Origin: Massilistercora timonensis
GTDB lineage: Bacteria; Bacillota; Clostridia; Lachnospirales; Lachnospiraceae
Reading direction: 5' to 3'
Assembly (NCBI RefSeq): GCF_900312975.1
Contig: NZ_LT990039.1
Location: 1,178,001-1,242,000, forward strand
DNA: 64,000 nucleotides
The notes beneath the pieces are model-generated. The model was not told where the DNA came from. It did not search any database and saw only the letters and a program-made list of their open reading frames with translations. Both the position numbers and the translations under genes were made by a program. Position 1 is the first letter of the stretch. Each line of letters begins with the position of its first letter. This document shows positions 33,781 to 42,521 of the stretch, in pieces.

Positions 33781-34872
33781 TTATTCTGTCGGTGTGATCT
33801 CTGCGGTATACTGGTTGGTCATCTCCAGAACTTCTTCTGCGTTTTCACTTGTAACCAGTTCGCAGCCGGTATCAATATACTCCTCTGCTTCCTCTCCCGC
33901 AAAAATCTTTGCCATATTTACAACGCCAAGTTTACCCATTTCCACTGGCTGCTGAGCACAGGTAGAAACGAATTTTCCATCGATTACATACTGAAGACCT
34001 TCGGTAACGCCGTCATAGGAGAAGATCTTGATCTGATCGGTAAGACCAGCCTCTTCAACTGCCTGATAAGCGCCGATTCCCATCAGGTCGTTCTCACAAT
34101 AAACAACCTCAAGATCCGGGTTTGCCTGGATAATATTCTGAACAGCGGTATAACCTTCATCTGTCTCCCAGTTTGCATGCTGCTCTGCTACCAGATCAAC
34201 CACATCTCCTGCTTTGTCTAAGAAACCGTTATATCTGTCATCATCATTTGTCTGGCCCTGAACGCCGCGGAGGATCGCTGTTTTGCAGCCATCCGGATAC
34301 AGTTCCGCAACTTCCTCGCCAACCATCTGTCCGCCAACATAGTTGTCAGTTCCATAGAACGGGATGGTCTCGCCAAGTGTATCCAGGGTATTCTTATCTA
34401 ACTGTGTATCCAGATTGATAACCGGAATATCTGCCTCCTGGCAAGCCTGCAGCGCAGAGATCAGTCCTTCTGACGCAGCCGGTACAAGAATGATTCCGTC
34501 AACGCCCTGAGAAATATAGTTCTCAATGATCGTCAACTGCTCTTCAACAGATGCATGCTCAGATCCTGCCTGGATCTCAACGTTAATTCCAAGTGCTTTA
34601 CAAGACTGCTGTACAGCATTGGCTACAATAATATGATACTCATTGTTCAGAGTCATTCCGCAGAATCCAACGGTAAAATCGCTGTAATCCTGATCCGGAA
34701 CCATAGCCTTCAGCTCTTCTGTCAATGCGTCAGAAGCTTCCGCATCTTCGTTTACCGTCCCCTGCTCGTCAGATCCTGACTCAGAAGAACTGCTTCCGCC
34801 GCCTGCACAACCCATCAGCATCACGCCAACCATCGCTGCGCATACGAGAATACTTAATAATCTCTTTTTCAT
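33781..34872 (-). CDS. Ribose-type ABC transporter substrate-binding protein
   Basis: The 363-residue periplasmic-binding family 4 (RbsB-like) lipoprotein has signal MKKRLLSILVCAAMVGVMLMGC with the lipobox Cys near 22 and a Ser/Gly linker. Mature motifs are FCGMTLNNEYHIIVANAVQQ and GVDGIILVPAAS. Two ATGs are possible (34878, 34872); the second has better spacing from GGAGG. It is encoded after the permease and before the aldolase. The ligand is probably a pentose or deoxy-sugar. Confidence 0.9.
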   Translation of the reverse strand: MKKRLLSILVCAAMVGVMLMGCAGGGSSSSESGSDEQGTVNEDAEASDALTEELKAMVPDQDYSDFTVGFCGMTLNNEYHIIVANAVQQSCKALGINVEIQAGSEHASVEEQLTIIENYISQGVDGIILVPAASEGLISALQACQEADIPVINLDTQLDKNTLDTLGETIPFYGTDNYVGGQMVGEEVAELYPDGCKTAILRGVQGQTNDDDRYNGFLDKAGDVVDLVAEQHANWETDEGYTAVQNIIQANPDLEVVYCENDLMGIGAYQAVEEAGLTDQIKIFSYDGVTEGLQYVIDGKFVSTCAQQPVEMGKLGVVNMAKIFAGEEAEEYIDTGCELVTSENAEEVLEMTNQYTAEITPTE

Positions 34873-34897
34873 ATACATTGTACCTCCTTTTGGATTT

Positions 34898-34912
34898 ATA
34901 TAAGTGTATGTT
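34898..34912. repeat. 15-base element, complementary to 33088-33102
   Basis: ATATAAGTGTATGTT lies between the permease and binding-protein genes. It is flanked by GGATT/AATCC half-arms on the plus and minus strands, so it could also form a local hairpin loop. Confidence 0.6.
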
Positions 34913-34922
34913 AATCCCTTCT

Positions 34923-35879
34923 TTATTCGGATTTTCTTTCTTTCCGCTTATCGGCAAATACCGCCACAATAACTACTAATCCAGTGATAACCGTCTGATA
35001 ATATGTCGCCACATTCATGATCTGAAGGCCGTTTGTCAGTGTAGACAGGATAATCGCGCCTACAACGGTATTGGCAAGCTTTCCTTTTCCGCCTGACATG
35101 GAGATTCCTCCGATAACAGCCGCCGCGATGGCGTCCATCTCATAGGAATTTCCGGCGCTTGGGTCTGCGTAAAGCAGACGGGCCAGAAGCATTACGCCGG
35201 CAAATGCCGCAAAAAGACCGGAAATTATGTATACAGCTACTTCCAGCCGTCTCACCTTAATTCCGGACAGTCTTGCCGCATGCGCGTTTCCGCCCAGAGC
35301 ATAGATCCTGCGTCCAAATTTCGTGTAGGCTAAGATCAGGCACATGATCACATAAAACACAACCACGTAAAGCACGCCGATCGGAATGACTCCAAAGAGC
35401 TCCGTCTTCATCACAGCGCCGATCTCCAGCGGGAACCCGGATACTGCCTGTCCTCCATTGATGATCTGCGCGAACCCGCGGACTGCCTGCATGGAACCAA
35501 GCGTAGCTATAAACGCAGGTACTTTTCCATAGCTGATAAGCACGCCGTTGAACAATCCGATCGCCGCTCCACATACCAGGCAAAAGAAAATTGCCAGGGG
35601 GATCGACATGCCGCCTTTCAGATTCAGCGCCAGATATATCCCTACAAATCCCACAACAGAACCCACGGAAAGATCGATCCCGCCTGTCAGGATAACCAGA
35701 GAAGCTCCAATCGCAATGATCGCGTTGATACTTGCCTGATTAATAATGTTCATCACATTATTAATATTCAAAAAGTTCTTTCCCATAGCGGAACAGATGA
35801 TCGTAAACACCAAAAATATCCCGATCATACCGATATAGATAATCCAGTCCGATACATTAATACTATGTTTTGTTTTCAT
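34923..35879 (-). CDS. Ribose-type ABC transporter permease (RbsC-like)
   Basis: The 318-residue permease of the BPD_transp_2 family has eight to ten helices. It shows the characteristic LTGGIDLSVGSVVGF (about 66-80), NGVLISYGKVPAFIATLG, and the late AAAVIGGISMSGGKGKLANTVVGA motif. It starts 1 base after the ATPase stop. Confidence 0.93.
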   Translation of the reverse strand: MKTKHSINVSDWIIYIGMIGIFLVFTIICSAMGKNFLNINNVMNIINQASINAIIAIGASLVILTGGIDLSVGSVVGFVGIYLALNLKGGMSIPLAIFFCLVCGAAIGLFNGVLISYGKVPAFIATLGSMQAVRGFAQIINGGQAVSGFPLEIGAVMKTELFGVIPIGVLYVVVFYVIMCLILAYTKFGRRIYALGGNAHAARLSGIKVRRLEVAVYIISGLFAAFAGVMLLARLLYADPSAGNSYEMDAIAAAVIGGISMSGGKGKLANTVVGAIILSTLTNGLQIMNVATYYQTVITGLVVIVAVFADKRKERKSE

Positions 35880-35880
35880 C

Positions 35881-37368
35881 CTAAACCTCCTCCAGCTCGA
35901 TTCTCAAAATATCCTGTTGTGTCAGATTTCCATCATTTTCCAAGATCGCACGCACCCGTCCGTCTCCCATGACCGCCACTCTGTCACTCATCTTCAGGAC
36001 TTCGACCAAGTCCGAGGAAATCATGATAATCGCTGCTTTTTTCTGAATCAGATCGTACATGATATTGTAAATTTCATCCCGCGCGCCCACATCGATACCA
36101 CGTGTCGGCTCATCAAAGATATAAACATCCGCATCTGAATACAGCCACTTTGCGATAACGACCTTCTGCTGGTTGCCTCCAGACAGGCTCTTCGCATCTA
36201 CCAGTTCAGAATATGTTTTGATCTTCAGATCTTTGATGTAGTTCCGCGCTACTTCTTTCTGCTTACGCCGGTTCAAGAAGGGCTGGCACAGTTTCCGAAG
36301 ATTGGGAAGACCTATATTCTCCGCAACGGAATGCATTAGGATCAAGCCCTCGTCTTTACGGTCCTCGCTCAGATATACAATTCCGTCATTGATATTCTTC
36401 GCAAGGTCTGTTCCCATTTCTTTTCCTTTGAATATGACCGTTCCGCTGTCCTTTTTGTAATCTCCGATAATCGTTTTTGCCGTCTCTGTCCGGCCTGCGC
36501 CTACCAGTCCCGCAAACCCTAATATTTCTCCACGGTGGAGTTCAAAAGAGACATCCTTGACCAGATCCTTATAATTCAAATTCTGGACAGAAAGGAGAAC
36601 ATCATTCATATCAATATTCGGATTGTCAATTTTCTCAAAGCTTACTTTCCGCCCAACCATCATTTCGGTCAGCTCATCTTCGGAAGTATCTTTGATGTTA
36701 ACAGTTCCTACATATTCTCCGTCACGCATAACCGTACATACGTCGCCGATCTCAAAGAGCTCGCTCATACGATGGGAAATGTAGATAATTCCTATCCCCT
36801 GCTTCTTCAGTTCTCTTACAATGTCAAAAAGCATTTCTGTCTCTTTGTCCGTGATCGCCGCCGTCGGCTCGTCGAGAACCAGAAGCTTTACATCATTAGA
36901 GATCGCTTTGGCAATCTCTACCATCTGCTTTTTGGCAACGCTCAAAGAAGAAATCAGGGTACGTGGATTCTCATTTAATCCTACTTTATCCATATACTCT
37001 TTCGCTTCTCTGATCTCTCTGCCGTGATCCACCACGCCGCCTTTTACGTATTCTTTTCCGAGAAAGATATTCTCATAGATGGACATCTCCGGCACCAGGT
37101 TGAATTCCTGATAGATCACGCTGACTCCGGCTTTGATCACATCTCCAGGCGTCATTGGCGGCAATTCTTTTCCATCCAGATGAATGGTTCCCCCTTCTCT
37201 GGAATAAGCGCCGGAGAGAATTTTGATCAACGTAGATTTGCCCGCTCCGTTTTCTCCGAGCAAAATGTGTACCTGGCCTTTTTCAACCGTTAGTTTTACA
37301 TTATCAAGGACTTTTACTCCGAAGAAACTTTTCGTAATGTCTTTCATCTCCAGTATGGTTTCTGCCAT
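35881..37368 (-). CDS. Ribose-type ABC transporter ATPase (RbsA-like)
   Basis: The 495-residue duplicated ATPase has an N-half with Walker A GENGAGKSTL (38-47), signature LSVAKKQMVEIAKA and Walker B LLVLDEPTAAI. The C-half has the degenerate Walker A GLVGAGRTE usual for RbsA, signature LSGGNQQKV and Walker B VYIFDEPTRGIDVGA. It energises the importer with the permease and binding protein downstream. Confidence 0.95.
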   Translation of the reverse strand: MAETILEMKDITKSFFGVKVLDNVKLTVEKGQVHILLGENGAGKSTLIKILSGAYSREGGTIHLDGKELPPMTPGDVIKAGVSVIYQEFNLVPEMSIYENIFLGKEYVKGGVVDHGREIREAKEYMDKVGLNENPRTLISSLSVAKKQMVEIAKAISNDVKLLVLDEPTAAITDKETEMLFDIVRELKKQGIGIIYISHRMSELFEIGDVCTVMRDGEYVGTVNIKDTSEDELTEMMVGRKVSFEKIDNPNIDMNDVLLSVQNLNYKDLVKDVSFELHRGEILGFAGLVGAGRTETAKTIIGDYKKDSGTVIFKGKEMGTDLAKNINDGIVYLSEDRKDEGLILMHSVAENIGLPNLRKLCQPFLNRRKQKEVARNYIKDLKIKTYSELVDAKSLSGGNQQKVVIAKWLYSDADVYIFDEPTRGIDVGARDEIYNIMYDLIQKKAAIIMISSDLVEVLKMSDRVAVMGDGRVRAILENDGNLTQQDILRIELEEV

Positions 37369-37371
37369 TCT

Positions 37372-38808
37372 TTAATCCCTCCTTTCTGGAATCACCTCTT
37401 CTGTCTTATAAGATCTCCCGATCATTTCACGAATATCCGTCAGGGTAAGTTCCGGACACATATATTTCAACTGTACGCCCAGATTCCCCATGGAGGTGCT
37501 TTCCCCGTAGCAGACGACGATTGGTTTCCCGATATACTCCGCCATCAGCCGCAGTAAGATCCTGCTTGCGGATCCGCCTCCAACAATGTATATTTTCTCA
37601 AATTTCTTACCGGTAATATCCTCAATGTTACGAAATGTCTCCGCATACGTCTGCGCCAGAGATTCGTAAAATGTCCGGAACAGAATATCCCAGCGAAGGT
37701 CCCCCGAGACTTGCCCGGATGTTTCAAGATAGTTCCAGACAGCTTTTGACATGCTGCGCGGGTTAAAGAATGCCATATCATTCAAGTCGATCCGCGGAGT
37801 TTCTTTACAATTCTCCGCCAACTCGGAGATTTCTTTCCACTCCGCTTTTCGGCCTTTCTCAAATTCATATTCTTTCTTTAGGTTGTTGACTATAAACATT
37901 CCGGCGCTGTTCTTCAGCATAGTTATCTTCCCGAATGCTCCAACTTCATTTGTAAGAGATGCGGCGATCACCTGATCATTCATCAGTGGTTCGTCAAGTT
38001 CTGTTCCGATCAGCGACCAGGTACCGCAGCTGACAAACCCAAAATTCTTCTCCTGGGCCGGAATCGCTGCCACTGCCGACGCCGTATCGTGAGAAGGAAC
38101 ACAAACCACCGGAATCTCATAGTCTGCTCCGATCTCCTGCAAAATATCTGCCCGGACATTGCCAATCTTCTCTCCATGAACGCCGATCCTCGCGAAAAGA
38201 TCTTCTGAAACACCTGCCCAGCGACACGTATCCCCGCTGATTTTTCTTGTTCTCGCATCCATCAGCTGAGTGGTGCTCAACTCAGAGGGTTCATTCACCA
38301 TTTGCCCTGTCAAAAAGTAATTCAGAATATCCGGGACCATCAGACATTTATCCGCGATTGAGAAAATCTGCGGAAACTTCTCTTTCATCCCTGAAAGCAT
38401 ATAGACTGAATTAATTTTATCGCAGAGGATCCCAGTCTCATAAAACCGTTCCTTTCTTTCCTCCTCTGACAGCTTTGATAAAACTTCTTCGCCGATCGTG
38501 TTGCGGTAACACAGTGGATTGGACAACATATTCCCGTCACGGTCAAACAATGCGAAATCCACGCCCCAGGTACAGATTCCAATGGAATCAATATGGTGTC
38601 CCTGAGAAATGATCAGCTTGAGCGCGGCTTTGAACTCCTTTAAGATATTCAACATATCCCAGTAATCATACTCTCCGATACGGATCATTCCATTGGGAAC
38701 CTGCGTCACAACTGTACTCTCAATCTTTCCGTCACGATATTGTCCCAAAACAACACGGAAGGAAGAATTCCCACAATCCAGCGCGACCATCGTACTTTCC
38801 TTCTTCAT
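37372..38808 (-). CDS. FGGY sugar kinase, rhamnulokinase-like
   Basis: The 478-residue FGGY kinase opens with VALDCGNSSFRVVLGQY (phosphate loop). It has ICTWGVDFALFD, PSHDTASAVAAIPA and GFVSCGTWSLIGTELDEP as in rhamnulokinases, and the adenosine motif IYIVGGGSASRILLRLMA. Rhamnulokinase and fuculokinase types make a ketose-1-phosphate, feeding the class II aldolase of the operon. No sugar isomerase gene is present in this locus, so the kinase may act on an imported ketose or rely on an isomerase elsewhere. Confidence 0.85.
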   Translation of the reverse strand: MKKESTMVALDCGNSSFRVVLGQYRDGKIESTVVTQVPNGMIRIGEYDYWDMLNILKEFKAALKLIISQGHHIDSIGICTWGVDFALFDRDGNMLSNPLCYRNTIGEEVLSKLSEEERKERFYETGILCDKINSVYMLSGMKEKFPQIFSIADKCLMVPDILNYFLTGQMVNEPSELSTTQLMDARTRKISGDTCRWAGVSEDLFARIGVHGEKIGNVRADILQEIGADYEIPVVCVPSHDTASAVAAIPAQEKNFGFVSCGTWSLIGTELDEPLMNDQVIAASLTNEVGAFGKITMLKNSAGMFIVNNLKKEYEFEKGRKAEWKEISELAENCKETPRIDLNDMAFFNPRSMSKAVWNYLETSGQVSGDLRWDILFRTFYESLAQTYAETFRNIEDITGKKFEKIYIVGGGSASRILLRLMAEYIGKPIVVCYGESTSMGNLGVQLKYMCPELTLTDIREMIGRSYKTEEVIPERRD

Positions 38809-38821
38809 AACGCCCTCCCTG

Positions 38822-39730
38822 CTATTGTATTGAAATTTTTATCCGATATTTTTGTTCATACTCCTTCAGAAAATATAAATCCTGTACTTTCAGAGACTTC
38901 ATATCCCCCATTTCATAAGTTCTCCCCAGGCCCTGATATTTGGGGAGTCCCAGCCTGTGATAAGGAAGGAACACCACCTCCGACACAGTTTCTAAAGATT
39001 CCGCGAATCCAAGGAACTTTTCAACTGCTTCCTGTTCATCGTTACACCCGGGAATATAAGGATATCGGATATATAATTTCCCATTAAAATGTTTATCCAG
39101 CCATTGGATGTTCTCCAGGATCTGTTCATTCCCCAGTCCAGTCAGTTCCTTGTGCCGTTCTGCTGAAAAATGTTTGTAATCACAGAAAATGATATCAACA
39201 TCATCTATCACATCCTGAATATTTCGAAGAGGTACCTGTCCGCATGTCTCAATCAGAACTGTCCAGCCTTTTTCATGGATCTTCCTTGCGCATTCCCGTA
39301 TAAAAGACGGATAAAGCAGGGGTTCTCCTCCGCTGAACGTAATTCCTCCGCCGGACTCTTCATAGTAAACTGCATCCTTTTCCAGGATCTCCATCAGTTC
39401 ATCTGAGGTATAGTCTTCTCCCTGCAGGACTCTGGCTTCCTGATAACAGGCATCGATGCATTTCCCACACAGCGTACATTTCTCCGGATCACTGATCATC
39501 CCAAATTCTGGCATATAAACAATAGCGTTGCTGGGGCAGGCCGACTGGCACCGCCCACAGCCAATACATTTCACAGCCTTAAATAATATCTGTCTGCGTT
39601 TTTCCTGGGACTCCGGGTTCGCGCACCAGCGGCAGCGCAATTGGCAGCCTTTTAAAAATACGGTTGTACGGATCCCGGGTCCGTCTTCTGTCGAACATCG
39701 TTCGATATTAAATATTCTTGCTGTTTCCAT
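38822..39730 (-). CDS. Glycyl-radical enzyme activating enzyme
   Basis: The 302-residue radical SAM protein has the cluster motif CQLRCRWC (C-x3-C-x2-C, about 30-37). Two ferredoxin-type clusters in the insert (CIGCGRCQSACP and CTLCGKCIDACYQE) mark activases of dehydratase/lyase-type glycyl-radical enzymes rather than of pyruvate formate-lyase. GGGITFSGGEPLL is the SAM-binding GGE motif. It starts 7 bases after the enzyme it activates. Confidence 0.93.
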   Translation of the reverse strand: METARIFNIERCSTEDGPGIRTTVFLKGCQLRCRWCANPESQEKRRQILFKAVKCIGCGRCQSACPSNAIVYMPEFGMISDPEKCTLCGKCIDACYQEARVLQGEDYTSDELMEILEKDAVYYEESGGGITFSGGEPLLYPSFIRECARKIHEKGWTVLIETCGQVPLRNIQDVIDDVDIIFCDYKHFSAERHKELTGLGNEQILENIQWLDKHFNGKLYIRYPYIPGCNDEQEAVEKFLGFAESLETVSEVVFLPYHRLGLPKYQGLGRTYEMGDMKSLKVQDLYFLKEYEQKYRIKISIQ

Positions 39731-39736
39731 TTGAAT

Positions 39737-42148
39737 CTATAACTCTACTTCTGTACGGTTGATAACATCGTTCTGGCAGGATTCGCTCAATGAAGTAAAC
39801 AATGCGCTGTATCCGGACACTCTGACCATCAGATCCGGATAATCCTCCGGGTTTTTCTGTGCTTTTCTCAGCGTCTCGTTATCAACTACATTAAACTGGA
39901 TCTGCTCTGCATCCTTTTTGAAGAATGCCCGTACCATAGACACGATCTTTTTCCTGGATTCGTCGTTTGCAATGGTAGACGGAGCCAGACGCATATTGAA
40001 AATGTTTCCTTTCTGATCCCAGATCGTAGGAATCTTGCTTACAGAATTGCAGGCGGCTGTCGCCCCATTCTTTTCTGATCCATTTGCAGGAGACACTCCA
40101 TTATTCACCGGCTCGCCAGCGGATCTTCCATCCGGGGTTGCCCCGATCCTGCTTCCAAAGGAAATATTTCCGGTAACCGGGCTCTGGCTGTAAGAGAAGC
40201 AGCATGGAACCGGTCCTTTTCCGTATTTGGAACTTTTATAATTGTGACGCAGACTGGAACCAATATATTCCTCTACGGCAACGGTCCACTTATCTGCATA
40301 ATCGTCATCATTTCCAAATTTGGGCGCCTTGTTTTTCATCATCTGCTGGATTTCTTTTCCGGTCGGCGTGGTCGTATCATCCTGGAAGTTTGTCGCGCAT
40401 GCGTGAAGGACTTCCTCCATGGTCAGAATCTTCTTATCAAACACGAGATACTCAAGCGCTGCCAGCGCATCTCCGGAACTGATCGTTCCCGCTGTCGGAC
40501 CGCCGTCTGCGGAGTAAAGCGCGCCGCCCTCTACCAGATCCAGACATCTTCCAATACAATCCTCAACCAGAGAAGATCTGAATGCGTTCAGATCGTACTG
40601 AATATGTACTTCATCATTGATATGCTCTGTCAGGCAGTTCAGATCCATAAAGTATTTGAGCATCTTTTTGTATTCATCAAAGATTTCTTCCATAGAACTG
40701 CAGTCTTCTATTTTTTTGTCGGTCGCTTTAAAGAGATGCCCGGTTGCCGGATCCACGCCGTTGTTTAAAGTGATCTCCAATACCTTTTCTACATTCAGCC
40801 ACGGACCCTTTGCGGCGAAATCCCATTTCCCTGGTATGGACGCCTCAATACATCCATCCGGACTCCAGTCAACCAGATCCTCTTCTGCAATTCCCATATT
40901 TCTCAGGATCTTAATGAACGCGTTATCATTATAGAACGCAGGCATACCACCCTTGTGCTCAATAGCCGCTTCCAGCGCATCCTGAAGCACCTCATCCTTT
41001 GTTCCATCGAAATATTTGATGGATACGGAAGGAGTGATCAGCTTCAGCTCCCGGCATGCCTGGATACACAACAGCGAAACATCATTTGTAGCATCTTTTC
41101 CATCCACTGTCTGTCCGCACACAGCCATATTGATGAACATCTGATAACCCATGAAGAATTCTGTGTCCGGCCAGGAACGAAGTTTATTTAATTCGTTACA
41201 TTTAATAAAGAAACACTCCAGAATCTCAAGAGCCTGTTCTTTTGTGATCCTGCCCTCTTCAATGTCTTTCTTATATAACGGATACACATACTGATCAAAA
41301 CGTCCCAAAGAGATCGCATGTCCGTTGGACTCCAGATGAACAGCCAAAAGCACGATAAAAATGGACTGAACGGCTTCCTGGAATGTCTCTGCCGGCCGAA
41401 GCGGAACTCTCTTTAATACTTCCGCAAGGTCTGTCAACTCTTTCTTCGTCTTCGGATTCCCGCAGCTTTCTGCAACTTCTTTACACTTTTCGCTGATTCT
41501 TGACGCCAGGTTGACAACCGCCTGATTACTCAGCAGCGCGGCATCCAGGAAATGCTTTTTCTTCAAAGATTCCGGATCAAGCATATCCAGACTTGCACGC
41601 TTTTCTTCGATTCTTCTGATCACATCCTGAAGTCCTTTTTCTACTACTAATTTGTAATCCGGGATTTCATTTCCAAGACCTGCCGCACATACCCATGTCT
41701 CATCGGTAACACCTGCATCCCATGCTGCGTTGATCTCATCCGGAAGATTTTTCCGCACATAGTCATAGACCGTTTTTCCATTCCAGTATTCCGCGCACTC
41801 ACGCACAATTTTCTCATCTTCCGGCGTAATATAAAATTTATCGCCAGGTCTGTCTTCCCACCGGAAGGGATTCCCGTTTAACTCATCCAAAATCCACTGT
41901 GCGGAATATTCTGGATAAATTGGGGATCCTTTCGCAGTCTTCGCCTGATTTCCGGCAATCAATTCTCCCGGCTTTACCCATACCGTCATCTTATCAAGGA
42001 CCTGATAATATGCCTTTGCCCGGCGGAGAATGATCGGAAGTCCCTCAGACTCTTTCATAGATTCCGTAAATATCTCACACCGTTCTCCATCAACATACGG
42101 TTTCTGATCCATTAATTCTTTCCGTAGCTTCGCAATTCTCTCGTTCAT
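39737..42148 (-). CDS. Glycyl-radical enzyme of unknown substrate
   Basis: The 803-residue protein has the thiyl cysteine Cys433 and general base Glu435 in DGCIEASIPG. The glycyl-radical site is RVSGYSALF with Gly779, 25 residues from the C-terminus. Compared from memory with glycerol dehydratase (His164, His281, Ser282, Asp447), the aligned residues are Asn160, His277, Ala278 and Lys447. The diol-binding set is therefore mostly replaced, and CxEP is CxEA. The substrate is unlikely to be glycerol or 1,2-propanediol. ATG 42148 follows AAGGAGG; the extension to 42214 lies in the promoter. It is the first gene of the long operon. Confidence 0.9.
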   Translation of the reverse strand: MNERIAKLRKELMDQKPYVDGERCEIFTESMKESEGLPIILRRAKAYYQVLDKMTVWVKPGELIAGNQAKTAKGSPIYPEYSAQWILDELNGNPFRWEDRPGDKFYITPEDEKIVRECAEYWNGKTVYDYVRKNLPDEINAAWDAGVTDETWVCAAGLGNEIPDYKLVVEKGLQDVIRRIEEKRASLDMLDPESLKKKHFLDAALLSNQAVVNLASRISEKCKEVAESCGNPKTKKELTDLAEVLKRVPLRPAETFQEAVQSIFIVLLAVHLESNGHAISLGRFDQYVYPLYKKDIEEGRITKEQALEILECFFIKCNELNKLRSWPDTEFFMGYQMFINMAVCGQTVDGKDATNDVSLLCIQACRELKLITPSVSIKYFDGTKDEVLQDALEAAIEHKGGMPAFYNDNAFIKILRNMGIAEEDLVDWSPDGCIEASIPGKWDFAAKGPWLNVEKVLEITLNNGVDPATGHLFKATDKKIEDCSSMEEIFDEYKKMLKYFMDLNCLTEHINDEVHIQYDLNAFRSSLVEDCIGRCLDLVEGGALYSADGGPTAGTISSGDALAALEYLVFDKKILTMEEVLHACATNFQDDTTTPTGKEIQQMMKNKAPKFGNDDDYADKWTVAVEEYIGSSLRHNYKSSKYGKGPVPCCFSYSQSPVTGNISFGSRIGATPDGRSAGEPVNNGVSPANGSEKNGATAACNSVSKIPTIWDQKGNIFNMRLAPSTIANDESRKKIVSMVRAFFKKDAEQIQFNVVDNETLRKAQKNPEDYPDLMVRVSGYSALFTSLSESCQNDVINRTEVEL

Positions 42149-42521
42149 GGTTTTCCTCCTTATAAATTTGTAATGTAACTTGTTACATTCGTTTTGTTTC
42201 ATTATAAGCTTCAAGCAATCCTTTTGTCAACAAACTTTGTTGTTTTTGTTTATAATAAATAAGTTTTTTTCTATATTTTAGTCATATTCACCAATTACGT
42301 TTCCATTTATTGTTATGGTAACTTTTTTCATTTATATTTCAAATCTAATTCAAAAAAACCACTCTTTTTTGATAAAATGTGCTAGAATGTATATATATTG
42401 GGCAAAAAATTGTCCCCTTCCCCTGGCGACAACTACTATTCAAATATTTTGCTCCTCGCTTTCCTGTCACAGCCAGGGTGTTTGAAACATTGTTACACTA
42501 ACAGGCAAAGGAGTTTCTTAC
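42149..42521. promoter_or_regulatory. Divergent control region, GRE operon and lacI
   Basis: For the minus-strand operon: TTGACA (42225-42230), 18 bases, TATAAT (42201-42206), then an operator-like dyad AATGTAAC-TT-GTTACATT (42172-42189) downstream of the start. For lacI on the plus strand: TTGATA (42369-42374), 17 bases, TATATA (42392-42397). A second dyad TGTTA-CAC-TAACA (42491-42503) sharing GTTACA lies just before the lacI ribosome site. The lacI leader also has CCCTGGC (42421-42427) able to pair with GCCAGGG (42472-42478). The rest is A/T-rich with no gene. Confidence 0.7.

Noticed and set aside
39737-42148. Pyruvate formate-lyase or propanediol dehydratase annotation
   Set aside because: There is a single Cys in a CIEA motif rather than the Cys-Cys pair of PFL, and the diol-binding His, Ser and Asp are replaced.
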